DNA of 64,000 bases from Lathyrus oleraceus (Eukaryota; Streptophyta; Magnoliopsida; Fabales; Fabaceae), in contig NC_066584.1 of the NCBI RefSeq assembly GCF_024323335.1, positions 241,269,994 to 241,333,993 of the forward strand. The letters are read 5' to 3'. The notes beneath the pieces were generated by a model that saw nothing but the letters and a program-made list of their open reading frames with translations, did not search any database and had not been told where the DNA came from. Below are positions 13,801 to 24,653 of the stretch, in pieces. Positions within the stretch are counted from its first letter, which is position 1, and the number at the start of each line of letters is the position of its first letter. The position numbers and the translations under genes are program-made.

Positions 13801-14222
13801 CTCTTGTTGAATAAGGGAACGTTGTTCTGAATTCCTGTGAGCAAGGATTTGAATAACCCTTGTTGTGTCACACCCAAGACCTGTAACAGATAATCATGAG
13901 AATTTCCTCAGCCAAGCAAATTCAAGATGTGCCTCTACAATCTACATGATAATCATGGTGTGATTCAAACATGTAGTGCATCGTGTTACAATGTTAGAAA
14001 ACGTTTAAATATCAAAATATGCATGTTTTTGTCGAAGTCATTGTGAATCCAAACTTGCACTACATCATGTTACAATGTTGGAAAACATTAAAATATCAAA
14101 ATATACGTGTTTTTTTTTATGTGCATGGATAATTAAAAATGCAAACCTTTGAAAGCTTTGTGCAACTTTTTAGCATCTTCACGAGGGGATGGTATCGTAG
14201 GAGGTATGGTTAAGGTTGTCAT
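7656..14222 (-). CDS. ANN5: annexin (annexin D5-like), six exons, intact
   Basis: Calcium-dependent phospholipid-binding protein of the cytosol and membrane face. Minus-strand exons are 14222-14147, 13880-13735, 13662-13444, 13364-13149, 13079-12966 and 7859-7656. All introns are GT...AG, and the coding sum is 975 nt (324 residues plus TAG). Repeat I has GLGCD (26-30) with the acidic ligand E68 exactly 38 residues on, plus His40 of plant annexins and the LLLW tryptophan. Repeat III has the IRI motif (191-193) linked in the literature to actin binding. Repeat IV has MKGIGTD (263-269) with D307. Length fits plant annexins (about 315-325). The start sits in ACAATGACA and begins [17 protein letters not shown], like annexin D5 of Arabidopsis as I remember it. 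Introns 1-4 are 266, 72, 79 and 69 bp; intron 5 is 5106 bp and full of repeats. The reading frame looks functional; the orthology call is inference. Confidence 0.9.
7985..8475. repeat. GACAC-rich repeat inside annexin intron 5
   Basis: Many palindromic or near-palindromic words (GACACGTGTC, ACACATGT, CAACACGTGTCA) at the left and TGTCTGTGTCTGTGTCGG at the right. This could be a MITE with GTGTC subterminal repeats. TSDs were not found. Confidence 0.35.
8770..9200. repeat. diverged direct repeat, copy 1 (LTR-like), in annexin intron 5
   Basis: Shares with 9640-10060 an ordered series of blocks: AATCCAAAA, CCCC(A/G)(C/T)GAGACAAGA, ATGATC(G/A)ATACATATTT, TCTAA(A/T)TA, and 'CCTTTT(T/A)(A/T)(C/T)(A/G)TGAATCA'. 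The offset is about 830 bp. Confidence 0.45.
9640..10060. repeat. diverged direct repeat, copy 2 (LTR-like), in annexin intron 5
   Basis: Second copy of the repeat at 8770-9200, same orientation. The pair could be LTRs of a very short element or a tandem duplication. Confidence 0.45.
10430..12500 (+). pseudogene. 5'-truncated Ty1/copia pol (integrase end, RT, RNase H) in annexin intron 5
   Basis: A frame open from 10517 to a TAG at 12401-12403 covers the integrase C-terminal region ([17 protein letters not shown]), RT with [25 protein letters not shown] and catalytic [10 protein letters not shown], and RNase H with [22 protein letters not shown] and TKHIEVD. The TAG falls just before the usual end ([12 protein letters not shown]), which follows in the same frame, so it is one nonsense change. 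Gag, protease and the integrase core are absent: the copy begins about 10430 in the middle of integrase. It lies antisense to the annexin. A short 3' LTR follows at 12503. Confidence 0.9.
12490..12502 (+). other. polypurine tract of the copia fragment
   Basis: TTTGAGAGGGGA directly before the LTR start TGTGAATAGG, the place where plus-strand priming is expected. Confidence 0.6.
12503..12681 (+). repeat. 3' LTR of the copia fragment (about 179 bp)
   Basis: Starts TGTGAATAGGAATTAG after the polypurine tract and plausibly ends TTTTTCTGACA. A TATATATA motif lies at about 12630. No 5' LTR remains in the window to confirm the borders. Confidence 0.55.
12966..13079 (-). CDS. ANN5: annexin exon 5
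   Basis: Acceptor GTGCATAG|TCCAAC, donor GCTAAG|GTAAAT. Residues 220-257: the [11 protein letters not shown]...LLTILRCA...YFAK segment linking repeats III and IV. It is too short and spliced to be seen as a stand-alone ORF. Confidence 0.88.
13120..13146. repeat. (TA)n tract within annexin intron 4
   Basis: About 27 bp of TA repeat that makes up more than a third of the 69-bp intron, next to the splice donor. Confidence 0.9.
13149..13364 (-). CDS. ANN5: annexin exon 4
   Basis: Acceptor GAATAG|TTGTTG, donor GATAAG|GTAATA. Residues 148-219: RYEGPEFD, then [16 protein letters not shown] of repeat III. The donor runs straight into a (TA)n tract. Confidence 0.9.
13444..13662 (-). CDS. ANN5: annexin exon 3
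   Basis: Acceptor GGTTTCAG|AAAGC, donor AAGAAG|GTGCTT. Residues 75-147: [15 protein letters not shown] and repeat II, which lacks a GxGT loop, as is usual in plant annexins. Confidence 0.9.
13735..13880 (-). CDS. ANN5: annexin exon 2
   Basis: Acceptor CTGTTACAG|GTCTTGG, donor CTCAAG|GTATAA. Residues 26-74: calcium loop GLGCD, LAHRN (His40) and ligand E68 of repeat I. Confidence 0.9.
14147..14222 (-). CDS. ANN5: annexin exon 1
   Basis: ATG at 14222-14220, residues 1-25 plus one base of codon 26. The donor is AAAG|GTTTGC. Confidence 0.85.
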
Positions 14223-14800
14223 TGTATATATTTTTCTTGTGTTTTTTTTTGTTTCTTAGAAAAAAATAAAATGAATTCTAGTTGTATCTAATTAACTGGA
14301 AATGTGTCAAGTATTGTTATTACAAATTTTTCATCATTATCTATTGGATAATGGAGTTTCGAATAAAATACAAAATAAATCTAACTAAGGCCTAATCTGC
14401 TAATGGAGTAATATTGATGTTTTTATATGAGCTTAAATTTCGGACACAAAAATGGGTTTTAGCTAATTTTAAGGGTGACAATCCACTAATATAGCCAACT
14501 ATAACAATGATTTTGAGGTGCTCATTACTCTAAAGTTCCGTAGATCCTTTTAAAATTTTAAAATTTACCAAGTTTTTGTTTGTTGTTTATGTATAAGAAA
14601 TATATAGAATTTGTTTTTTTAACAAAAATATTGTTGTGAAAATCAAGGGAATCAAACACGCTAAGAACGGGGATATGTAGGACAAAGAATAAAATTAACT
14701 ACACTAATCATTCTCAAGTAATAATAATACATCAACTAATGTGAATATAAAATATGGGATAGCAAGAACATGGTAAAAAGACGTGAATTAACACACAAAA
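14223..14800. promoter_or_regulatory. upstream region of the annexin gene
   Basis: Noncoding AT-rich DNA 5' of the annexin start. T/A-rich leader sequence is visible, but no specific TATA box or cis element can be fixed. Confidence 0.35.
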
Positions 14801-15285
14801 AATTGTTTATTTATTTAGATCTAAAATGATCTACTATGGAGAAGAAAATATTTCTTCAATCCACTATCGATCAATAATCTTAGTCAAGAGATTGCAAGTT
14901 CATAAGAACATCACCTAGTTTCTTCTCATTTGTGACTCAATCTCTCATCATCTCAATAAATAAATAACTCAATCTCAAGGCATTTAGAAGTATTTTCCAA
15001 TCCTTAAATAACCCTTAAAGATTAACAAACTCTTAGACCAATAAATGCTAAGAAGTTCTCTTTTTATCTCTCTAAACTTCTCTCTCTAGAAAACATTTCC
15101 TCTCTTAAAAAAGAGAAAAAAAATACTTAAATGTGATTCACATCTTGACATTATGCCTCATACAAGTAGGAGTGGCGAAAAATATAGATTACACAAACTT
15201 ACCTGCACCTAACGCATCAGGCGGAATTAAAAAAAAACTATTCATATCTTTCTTCACAATAGATATTTTAAGACATACAACAACA
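14801..15285 (-). repeat. probable LTR of a decayed copia element
   Basis: On the minus strand, 15285 begins TGTTGTTGTATG right after a purine-rich CAAGATGGAGAT tract, as in Tnt1/Tork-type copia elements where the polypurine tract precedes the 3' LTR. The far end of the LTR was not found; the left limit is arbitrary. Confidence 0.4.
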
Positions 15286-17620
15286 AATCTCCATCTTGCC
15301 TCAAATTGACGGTGATGTAAATTTACCCATCAATGACTTACAGTTCATTAAAAGGTTGAATCATTCTTCGAAAAAATTGATAAAGTCCCAGTAATGTTAA
15401 ACCTTGACCTAGGTAATGACTTAGTGAACACATCTTTCACATTGTCTTCGAAAGAAACTTTCTCCATCACAATATTTTTCGACTCAATCATGTCTCTAAT
15501 AAAGTACAAACTGATTTCAGTGTGATTTATCCTCTTATGATACACTTGATGATTAGTCAAATAAATTGCAAATTGATTATCACAATATATCTTCACACAT
15601 TTTTGGATAATTCCTAACTACCTAATAATTCTTCTTAATCATATGGCCTTCTTGAACACTTCAACAAGGTTAATGTACTTTGATTGAGTTCTAGATAATG
15701 CCACACTGGAATATTGGTTTTCCTTCCGATTAATAGTCATCCCAAACAATGTAAAAATAATGAATTTTCTTATAGAAATTTGTATCCAAACCCAAAAAGA
15801 CCTCAATGTTTCTTCTAATTATTATTATTTCCATTTTTGTTTTTTAAACAAAATCTAACAAATATTTTTTAATTCCCATATTTTCTACATATACCATATC
15901 TACATATCCCTCCAAATCATTTTTCCTATGATCTTATTTTATGTACTTCAAACCATCATATAATAAATTATTCAAATACCTCAATACCCACTTCAAAGTT
16001 TCTCAATGAACTCGGTCCATAAACCGACTTACTATGATAATTTCATATGATGAGTTTAATCTACTCTAAATCATATCATACATGATGCTTTAAACCAAAC
16101 TTTAATAGGGAGTATTCTCCATCAACATCTTCTCTTATTTGGTTTGAGGATATTGTATAGTATGATGAACCAAGGGAGTGTTGGTACTTTTAGAATTTAT
16201 CATTCTACATCTCTTCCATTCTTTCTTCAAGTAACTAGATTGAGACAACAAAAGTTCACTCAATTTTGCAGTTTCTCGTGATATCCACCATTGGGATCAT
16301 ATTACAACTCAAGATTATAATGATTCAAAATAGCCATAAAGACCTTCATGGAACAATGTTTTATCACAGGAGGAAAGATTTTGCTGTAATTAATTTCCTC
16401 CACCCGAGTAAAATCCTTTGGTATAAGCCATAAATTATAATTTGGCTCTACAATCCTCTGGATATCTTCCTTCTTCTTGAATATCCACTTGCTTATAACC
16501 CTATCTTATCTATTATATAATCTTTTAAGCTTCCAAGTATGGTTCTTCTTCAATGAATGCATTTCATCATTCATCATTTTCAACTAGTTTTTTACTTTCT
16601 TTTGCTTTCATATGCTTCCTTAAAGGTATTTAGCTTTGAATATTGAAACCATTCAACTAAATTTAAAGCATAACAAATCAGATCATCATAACCACATCTT
16701 TTTGTTGGTACAATTTTCCTCCTTGCCTTATCACGAGCCAAGTGATAGTTTTATCTAGGGTAGGTTACATCTCTCTATAACTAAAAGCACGAGCCTCAAT
16801 TTCCTCTCCATGTCTAGTCTCATTATTAGGAACCTCCACCTCAAATAGAGTATTTTGCACCTTAATTTCAAATTATTTCACTTCTATATTGTTATATTTC
16901 ATCCCATGTGTATCTTATCAAAGCTTGTCTTAATTGATATGTGCAAATTCTAAAGTTCCTAAAACCATCAAATTGGATTAGTCTACCAATTTCCTACTCC
17001 AAATCTCTATGGGTGTCTTGAAGCATATTCATGTTGATAAACATTTTTTTGATCAAATAAGTTGCATTGTAAACAACTTCATCCCATAAACATTTTGGTA
17101 ACTCAGTTCCTAACAACGTGCACCTCGCCAGTTCCAAAATGATCTTATTTATGCGTTCATATAGGCCATTCATTACAATGTGTAAACTACAATTCTATGG
17201 CTCTTTATACCTTATTTTCTACAAAATTCATTAAACTAATACGAAATTAACTCTAAGTTATTGTCAGCTTTTAAAACTTTCAATTTAGTTCCCAATTATT
17301 TTCCTATAAGAGTATGGTATTCCTTAAACTTTTCAAATGTATCACTTTCATGTTTTAAAATTTGAACCCATACTCTTCTAGAGAAATTATCAGTCATAGT
17401 GAAAAATATAAACCATATTTATGTGTTGGCACCCTTGTCGGACTCCAAAGATTCAAATGAACATATTTAAAAAGTCTATTAGAATTATGCATATCACTCC
17501 TTAACTTCATCCTAGGTTGTTTTCCTAGTATGAAATAATCATATAATTCTAGTTCGTTTAATTTTTCACTATCAACCATCTTAGTTATTTCAAAAAACCT
17601 ATTTCACTAACACGCCTTAA
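15286..17620 (-). pseudogene. decayed Ty1/copia pol (Tork/Tnt1-like)
   Basis: Minus-strand fragments in pol order. At 17579-17394 is a pre-integrase/integrase piece ending VPTHKYGLYFSL. Next is RT-like debris with many stops. At 15596-15348 is an RNase H end (KIYCDNQFAIYLTNHQVYHK, then DVFTKSLPRSRF). The polypurine tract and LTR follow to the left. There are too many breaks for function; it is older than the copia fragment in the annexin intron. Confidence 0.65.
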
Positions 17621-18650
17621 CCTTAAATGCCATAGTTTGTCTTTTATCTTCAAAGTCTTGATTAACTAATGATGTTGTTATGGTCTGATCACATGGCCTA
17701 ACTATTTGTCATTTGGCCTAATGTAGAGAGTTCTAAAGACCTTAATAATCGAAGAGTCTACAAACCATCACATAAGATAATCACCAAATAAGGATGTTAC
17801 TACCATGATGTCAGGATAATGATGTCATCTTCCAAGATGTAATCCACAAAACGACTATAGGCTTGTGAGACATAGGGTGTAGATGTCCAATAAGGAAACT
17901 TGGTCAAAGGAAATGATTGGAATAAGACTCTTGGATCACATAACCAATGATTGTGTAACATACATCCCCCTTTTAATAATTGTCCAAGGTGGAAAGTTCT
18001 AGGTCCTTGAAACCCTATAACTTCCATAAAAGGCCATTTAAAACATTACTTCGAGGTACACACTTTTCTAACCCAAAAATGAATATCACCTCAAATAGTT
18101 GTGCCTTTGTGTTAGAGTGTTTTGTAGGTACTCCTCCCTTATTTCCATACTAGAAGCATCAAAATACCTCTTGTACGTCATAGTTCATCATCATATTCCA
18201 CTTTACAAACCTGTTTGTGAGCATTTGGGGTCTTTGAAAGATCACTAAATTCGTTTGTGGGACTCGTTCATCAATGTTTCCACCATATTAACTAACATCA
18301 TAATGGATAACCTAGGGAAAAAACTAAAAATCCTTCGCCGTTCTTGTCAATCTATGACTAGTAAAATCATCAGAGTCAACAATAAGCCTAATAAAGACCT
18401 AACACCATCTTCTTCATATTGCACAAAATCAATCCCACCACCACCAGGAATCATGACATTCTCGTCTTCTCCTATGCATCTTGAAGACATTACACCTCCA
18501 TAGATATTCTTTCCAAACAAAAAATACCATTGTTTCATCCAAATCAACAAGAAAACGATAGTACACCACCTATATTGTTCCCTATAAAAAATGATAAAAC
18601 AAACACATTTAAAGCTTGTTGATGGATGTCTAGAGGAAATTAATGACCTA
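17621..18650. other. unassigned, probably transposon-derived
   Basis: Short ORFs at 17800-18027 (minus) and 18255-18503 (plus) have no domain I recognise. Confidence 0.35.
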
Positions 18651-18659
18651 AGAACTAAA

Positions 18660-20110
18660 AAACAAACAAACCTAGATAATTGAAATGGTCAATCAACCCA
18701 CCAAGCACCACTGTAATCCTAGAGCCCGTGAGAGGTATGATTTGGATCAATGATGAAATGTTGACATACTATAATGAAGATCAAGATAAATTATCTCACA
18801 ATCACTAACTCGTTGCCATTGGAGGTGAATAACATGCTCTCCAAAACCAGAAAGACATTTACCCTTCATATCTTAATCCCATTGTTACCACATTAGGAAA
18901 TATCATCATCATTGTAGATACATTCCAAAGGAGACATAAATACTACTTTCAGAAACACCATTAGTAAACAGATTAACGAGTACCTAATTCACAAAGAGAT
19001 CCAAAAACCATTGGGAATGAATGCATATGCTGGAATGAGAAATTAAAATGAGCACATGGAACTCGCAGATGTCATCTAAAACTTCATAGGGGTAAAATTC
19101 CCAAAGAAGTGTAAGTTGTTTCTTTTTACCTTTAAGGTCGACATCATGGCAGGGTTATAAGGTTTAAGAAATGAATTCAATGACACATAGGGAGAAATGC
19201 ACGCAGTTCACCATTTTTTTCGACATTATGAAGGAAGCCAAAAACGGTGGAGAGCTTACTCTTAATAAGGCAAAAAAAGGTGAACCTTTATGGTCATGCA
19301 TCGAAAAGTTTAACCAAGATGCCATTTTGGTTAAAAATGTTTATGACAAGATGAAGAAATATTTTCGAAGTCCTGGGCTTTAACTTAGACCAAAGTTCGC
19401 ATAAAACATGCATATCAAGACCCCAAAAACCTTTAATAATTTTCTAGAAAGGGAGAAAAAGTATATATAATATGAAGAAAAATTAACCGTTAACAATATA
19501 AATTATTAAGGAAGTACCAAAAGTGTCGAGGTTAGTATAAAAGTTGTTGAAGATCCAATGGGTAACTCAGAACAAGGGAACGATGGGGATGCAAATAAGG
19601 ATAATTGGTCGGTTGGAGAAATAGAGACAACAACTTAAACACCCCCCCCCCCTAATACCTTTGGGGAACACATTATGCAAGACTAATTAAACACTTAATT
19701 TTATGAAGAATAATTTGAGAACCCTAAACAAATCAAAGAATGTTCTAGTATGAAAAAATGCATTATACTAATGTTTTCACGACAGCAACAGTGAGGGTTA
19801 TGTCCAACTAAAGGATGCAATAGAAGATTTGATACGGAAAGGAAAGTTGTCAATATTTTCTAATAAGGAAAAGTTTAAACCAATAGACGTAAAGTGCGAG
19901 AATAGAAGTTCACATAAGAAAAGAGTATATGTGGCCTAGGTTGCCAAAGAAGAAAATAGTTCGAAGATTAAAGAAAAAATGAACTATCAGTGTCGTACAC
20001 CATGGTCGAAGGAAAATCTCCCTCATCTTGATGAACATCAAGGGAGAAACATTCAATTCTTGGGAAGACCTCACCATAACCATGAGAGTTGAGGTAGAAA
20101 GGATACCATA
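18660..20110 (+). pseudogene. decayed Ty3/gypsy gag remnant
   Basis: Plus-strand fragments resemble plant gypsy gag in order: a capsid-like piece (LWSCIEKFNQDAILVKNVYD at about 19280-19345), a linker, then a C-terminal piece reading VQLKDAIEDLIRKGKLS at about 19805-19850, which normally follows the gag zinc-knuckle-like region. Stops and frameshifts are frequent. A run of C bases at about 19641-19652 marks a low-complexity spot. Confidence 0.5.
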
Positions 20111-20595
20111 CACAAACAAAATATAATTACATATCAAGCCATGACACCAAGGTGGAGTTTGATGAAAATTATTGGAGTAGTCTCGTGGACAGAGCTGAAT
20201 TCGGGTAAGTGCGGCCTGACCCACTACACATAGCCTCAAAATAACAGAGGCCTCAAATTTTTATTTTATATAAGGTACTGCACAATTAATTTAATAACTT
20301 AAACAAAATTAGTAGCCCAAATAATTGTTTGAAATGCGAAAAAAAAAGTAGTAGTCCAATCTAATTATTTGTTAAAAACGCGTGTTGTACTTGTTGAAAT
20401 TAGGTTATACATATAATATGTACACATTAGTGTTGTGTTACACACTCCAAAGCACATGTACGGCAAAGTAATTTGTTAGCATACTAAAGCACGTACCAAC
20501 GTTGAAGCATCTTCTTATACATTTACTTTTTTTTATGGTTCTACACATTTATTATTAAAACTATTAGTTCTTCATTATTAATATATAATAAATTG

Positions 20596-20677
<82 letters not shown>

Positions 20678-20900
20678 TTAATAACCTTTTTTTAATTATT
20701 TCTTTTAAAAATTATAGAATTTTTATTGTTTACATTTTATAGCATATTAACTTTTTTAATGTTATACATTTATTTTTTAATTGTTAATTTGTTTATAATT
20801 TTATTTTTTTAATTACTCATTATCGCTTAATTTTTTTATTGATTCAAAATTTAATGTTGTCTATTAGGCTCAAACTTAACACTAGGGATTTGATCAAGAA
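20111..20900. other. AT-rich spacer
   Basis: No coding signal; contains a (TA)n tract. Confidence 0.45.
20600..20675. repeat. (TA)n microsatellite
   Basis: About 37 TA units. Confidence 0.95.
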
Positions 20901-20929
20901 CAACGAGAAATTTTAGGTTTTAGTTTTTT

Positions 20930-21850
20930 TTTCATTCTTCCTTTATGTCTCTCCTAAATTGCCTTCAAAGATTAGAAAGTTTGATTATGGATATGAGAAA
21001 CGTAAAAAAAATGAAAAGATTTGATGAGTTAACTCAATATCAATCAGGAGCTCTTGATAAATACATCATAAAATCATCAAAAGTTTTGGTCGAAAACTAG
21101 AATGTTGAAAATGTTTATGTAGGAATTATTGAAAGACGTGGTTACTATTGAAAATATGGAGAATAATATTGATGTTAATGCTACTAAAAATGATAATTTA
21201 TACGCAATAAAGGTTAATATTGAAAATTTTGATTAATGAAAATGAGAAAGATATATTTGATCCAAGAATTTGGGATTCTTTTTAGTCTAAAATTATTGAT
21301 TTATTAGCTATGAAAGTTCCTAAAAGAGATTTATCTATTATGAAGGGTCCATAAGATAAATCATCCTGACGCTTTACGTCTAATTTGTATACGAGAGCTT
21401 TATCAAATGGAGAGATAGATATCAAATGGAGAGATAGATATCAATTACGAGAGCTTTACGTCTAATTTGTCTACTTAAAAGATTTTGATAGAGCAATTTG
21501 TTTTTTTTTTGTAAGATTTAAAAAAAAGGGGTTGATAGATATCAATTAGCAAATGAGGGTTTTCGTGATTGGGCATATATTGTCGAAAGACTTACAGAAT
21601 ATAAAATTGGCATGAAACTTGTTAAGAATATGACTACTTGGTATGAGTTGTGTCAAAGGATGAAAAACTTTCAAACTATTGATAAAACATCTCAAAGATT
21701 GATTAAAAAAAGGATCTGAAAAAGTGTTTTAAAACGAACTATTTCAATAGTGAAATTAAACAAAATTTGGCCTTTCGTGGTGCTAATGAGATATTGTACC
21801 AAAATGGTCAAGACACTTTTGTATTGCACTGACTCATCCCAGAAATAACT
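20930..21850 (+). pseudogene. hAT-like / zinc finger MYM-type 1-like transposase remnant (N-terminal part)
   Basis: Broken plus-strand reading with family landmarks in order: PSKIRKFDYGYEKRKKNEK, DIFDPRIWDSF, KRDLSIMKGP, RFTSNLYTRALSNGE, FDRAICFF (TTF-type zinc-finger area), a VIGHI/WAYIVERL-like block, MTTWYELCQRMKNFQTIDKT, then a piece ending near 21840. This is the N-terminal half of the TTF/DUF4371 class of hAT-derived proteins; the catalytic C-terminal part is missing. A 19-bp tandem duplication at about 21416-21453 adds a break. Family call from memory. Confidence 0.55.
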
Positions 21851-22345
21851 CATTGGTAAGTGATAAAATCTTTTTCTTTGTTTGGAATTGAATTCTGGAG
21901 GAACATATATGATGACCAAATAATTAACTATATCCGCATACCAGGGAGTAATGACAATAGTCATCAAGAGAAACTACTCATCAGGAAATTCTTCTTTGAT
22001 GTCCTCCCTATAAAAACTCTCGACTTCATCAGGGTGAAAAATGGTATGCCACTGAAATCTCCACTCACTTTTTGTCTCTTATCTCCAAATCAAACTCTTG
22101 CACCAATAATACCTTTCTAATCAACCTTGGTTTTGCATATTTTTTAGCAATAACATAATTAATTACTACATGATCAATGTAAATTACCACCTTGGTGCAT
22201 ACTAATTAGGATCTTAATTTGTCAAAGGAAAGTACAACAACTAGAGGTTCCAAGAGGGTGTGGGTCAGTTATTGGCCTTGAGTTCTCTCTGCCCAAGAAA
22301 CATCTTATCCCACTTTTCCTATGATTGGGAGAGAGGAAAGCATAT
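21851..22345. other. unassigned sequence
   Basis: A plus ORF (21860-22120) without recognised domain; no other signal. Confidence 0.35.
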
Positions 22346-22353
22346 GGTGAGGC
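22346..22353. repeat. 8-bp target-site duplication, left (GGTGAGGC)
   Basis: Identical to 23217-23224; 8-bp duplications are characteristic of hAT insertion. Confidence 0.8.
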
Positions 22354-23216
22354 CATGGGTGTTCAAAACCTAACCAACCAATAGAAAACCACAAACTAAA
22401 TCAAACCAAATCGAAATCACAAAAAAATTGCATTTGACTCATATGTGTTTGGGCCATTTTTCAACAAAACTGCATGGTTCAATTTGGTTTGCGGTTTGTG
22501 TTTTGCAAAGCGAACTAAACCAAACCAAATTGCATTATGTTACTACCCAAAATTCACTTATCCATATCCAACCCAAAAATCAAACGTATTATGCCTTAAC
22601 CTCACTATTATGATCGCTTTTCTCTTACTCATAGTAGTATAACACATTCTTCTCATCTTCTTTGCCATGTATGTCTCGCCTCTTCTACTCTAATCTCTCA
22701 TCTCTTATGTTTTTTCTTTTTCATCTCCTCATTTTTATGTTAATATTTTCTTTTCTAATTATGTTTTCATTGCACCTTTATTGTCTAATCTCACATCTCT
22801 TATGTTCTTTCTTTTTCATCTTTTTTAATCTCTCATCTCCTCTATTTTTTCTATTTTATTATAATGTTTTTGATATTCTTTTATGCTACTATTTTTTCCA
22901 TTTTTGTCCAATATGATTTTTATATATTGAATGAGAGGGTTTTGTCTAAATATGATGAGTTCTTTTGTTATTTGGTAATCTATGAATGACTAAACAAAAA
23001 GTTATGTTGTTCTCTATAGGTATATGTATGACTCAATAAAAATCTTGTAAAAAACTGAACCAATCAGACTAATCCAAACTGCATTAGTTTGGTTTAGTTT
23101 GATTCAATTTTATTTCTAAAATCCAATCGAACCAAACCGAACCACATGTTTTTTCTCTTGCGGTTCAAATGATTTTTAGCGCCAAAACCGCCCAAATAGA
23201 ACCACGAACACCCCTA
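22354..23216. mobile_element. hAT-type non-autonomous DNA transposon (MITE), 863 bp
   Basis: Left end CATGGGTGTTC and right end (reverse complement) TAGGGGTGTTC form an 11-bp imperfect terminal inverted repeat. Both sides are flanked by GGTGAGGC. Subterminal zones are full of AACCAAAC / GTTTGGTT words on both strands. The middle (22640-22920) is C/T-rich with a hydrophobic nonsense ORF and no transposase. Size, TSD length and TIR start fit a hAT MITE. Confidence 0.75.
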
Positions 23217-23224
23217 GGTGAGGC
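23217..23224. repeat. 8-bp target-site duplication, right (GGTGAGGC)
   Basis: Matches 22346-22353. Confidence 0.8.
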
Positions 23225-23471
23225 GATACTTTCGTGAGGGTGATATATAATCGTCGTGATTCTTGAAGGTGGCATATGGTCGTCACCCTCACTAGGTATT
23301 TCACAAATATAACACTACATAACCCCTATAGTACGAGGTCCTTGATAGATGACATAGTGTTTTTTAGACCGTGGTACGGGGGAGTATCCCGAGGCCCTAA
23401 ATTCCTTGACAATATGTGTGACGTGTTAGGCCTATCGGGCTCTGGATTTTTTATGGGAAATTATGTTGTTT
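23225..23471. other. unassigned, left of tandem array
   Basis: Likely part of the old Tat-like element (end of its 3' UTR or its LTR), interrupted by the MITE. No direct proof. Confidence 0.35.
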
Positions 23472-24440
23472 GGTCCCGCCTGAGAAAACTCGAAGTTCCT
23501 CGGGCCGAGAGTTCAATAGCCTAGGAAATCTAAATCCCTCAGAAGAGATTACATGTAGCCTGGAAGATGAGACTATAAGTCCCTCAGGTGAGGCGTTGGA
23601 CCCTTTGGGTGGGACTTCTATCAAGCCCTCAAACAAGACTTGTGACTAAGTATCTTAGGCTATACTTTGGTCGCGCCTCTTGGGCGAGATTTATATTTTT
23701 GGTCACGCCTGAGGAAACTCCAATTCCCTTAACAGGAGATATAATTAGTCTAGGAAATCTAAGTCCTTCAATCAAGATTACATGTATCATTATTTATGAA
23801 ACTACGAGTCCCTCCGACAAGGAGTTTGACCTTTCAGGTGTGACTTCTATCAAACCCTTAAACAAAACATGTGACTAAGTCTCTTAAGCTAGACTTCAGT
23901 TGCGCCTCTTGTGTGATATTTTTATGTGTGGTCCCGCCCGAGGAAACTCCAAGTCCCTTAGGCAGAGAGTTAAGTAGGTTGAGAAATCTAAGTCCCTAGG
24001 CAAGATTACATGTAACTTGGTTTATGAGACTACAAGTCCCTCAGGCGATGCGTTGGACCCTTTAGGGGAACTTATCAAGCCCTCAGACAAGACTTGTGAC
24101 TAAGTTTTTTAGGCTAGACTTTGGTCGCACCTCTTGGGAGAGATTCCTATGATTGGTCCCACCCGAGGAAACTCTAAGTACCTTAGGCAGAGAGTTAAGT
24201 AGCCTGATAAAGCTAAGTCCCTCAGGCGAGATTACATGTAACTTGGATAATGAGACTACAAGTCCCTCAATGGAGGCGTTGAACCCTTCGTGTGAGACTT
24301 CTATCAAACCCTCAAACTAGACTTATGACTAAGTCTCTTAGGCTAGACTTCGGTCGCACCTCTTGGGAAAAATTTATATGTTTGGTCTTGCCCAAGGAAA
24401 CTTTAAGTCCCTTAGGAAAAGAGTTAAGTAGCTTATTCTT
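23472..24440. repeat. tandem array, about 228-bp unit, four full and one partial copy
   Basis: The landmark GGTCCCGCC(T/C)GAGGAAAC recurs at 23472, 23701, 23930, 24155 and 24383 (spacings 229, 229, 225, 228). Within each unit the words TAAGTCCCT, GATTACATGTA, GAGACTACAAGTCCCTC and GGCTAGACTT(T/C)GGTCGC appear in order. It grades into a second array of about 53-bp units. Position and orientation fit a 3' UTR array of the Tat-like element whose pol end lies at 29.7-30.1 kb. Confidence 0.9.
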
Positions 24441-24653
24441 ATTGCCCTGAAGGGAAGAAATGATCTCTGTTATAGAGTCCAACACACGAAATATTGCCTT
24501 AATAGGAAAAAATGATCTTCATTATGAAGTACAACATACAAAATATTTGCCTTAAGGGGCATAAAGGAACTTCCCTAAGAAGTATAACATGAAAAATAGT
24601 TTCCTCACAGGGTGGAAATGATCTTTGTTATAAAGTTTAACATACAAAATATT
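24441..24653. repeat. tandem array, about 53-bp unit, left part (4 copies)
   Basis: Units start near 24441, 24493, 24545 and 24597, each with CCTxAAGG...GATCTT...TATGAAGT(C/A)CAACATACAAAATATT. The array continues at 29304 once the solo LTR is taken out. Confidence 0.9.
24649..24653. repeat. target-site duplication, left (ATATT)
   Basis: Directly abuts the LTR start at 24654; repeated at 29304-29308. ATATT also occurs at every unit border of the array, so part of the match could be chance. Confidence 0.75.

Noticed and set aside
22428..22916. Plus-strand hydrophobic ORFs inside the MITE
   Set aside because: T/C-rich composition gives Phe/Leu/Ser runs; no start context or conservation, and the surrounding termini mark a MITE.
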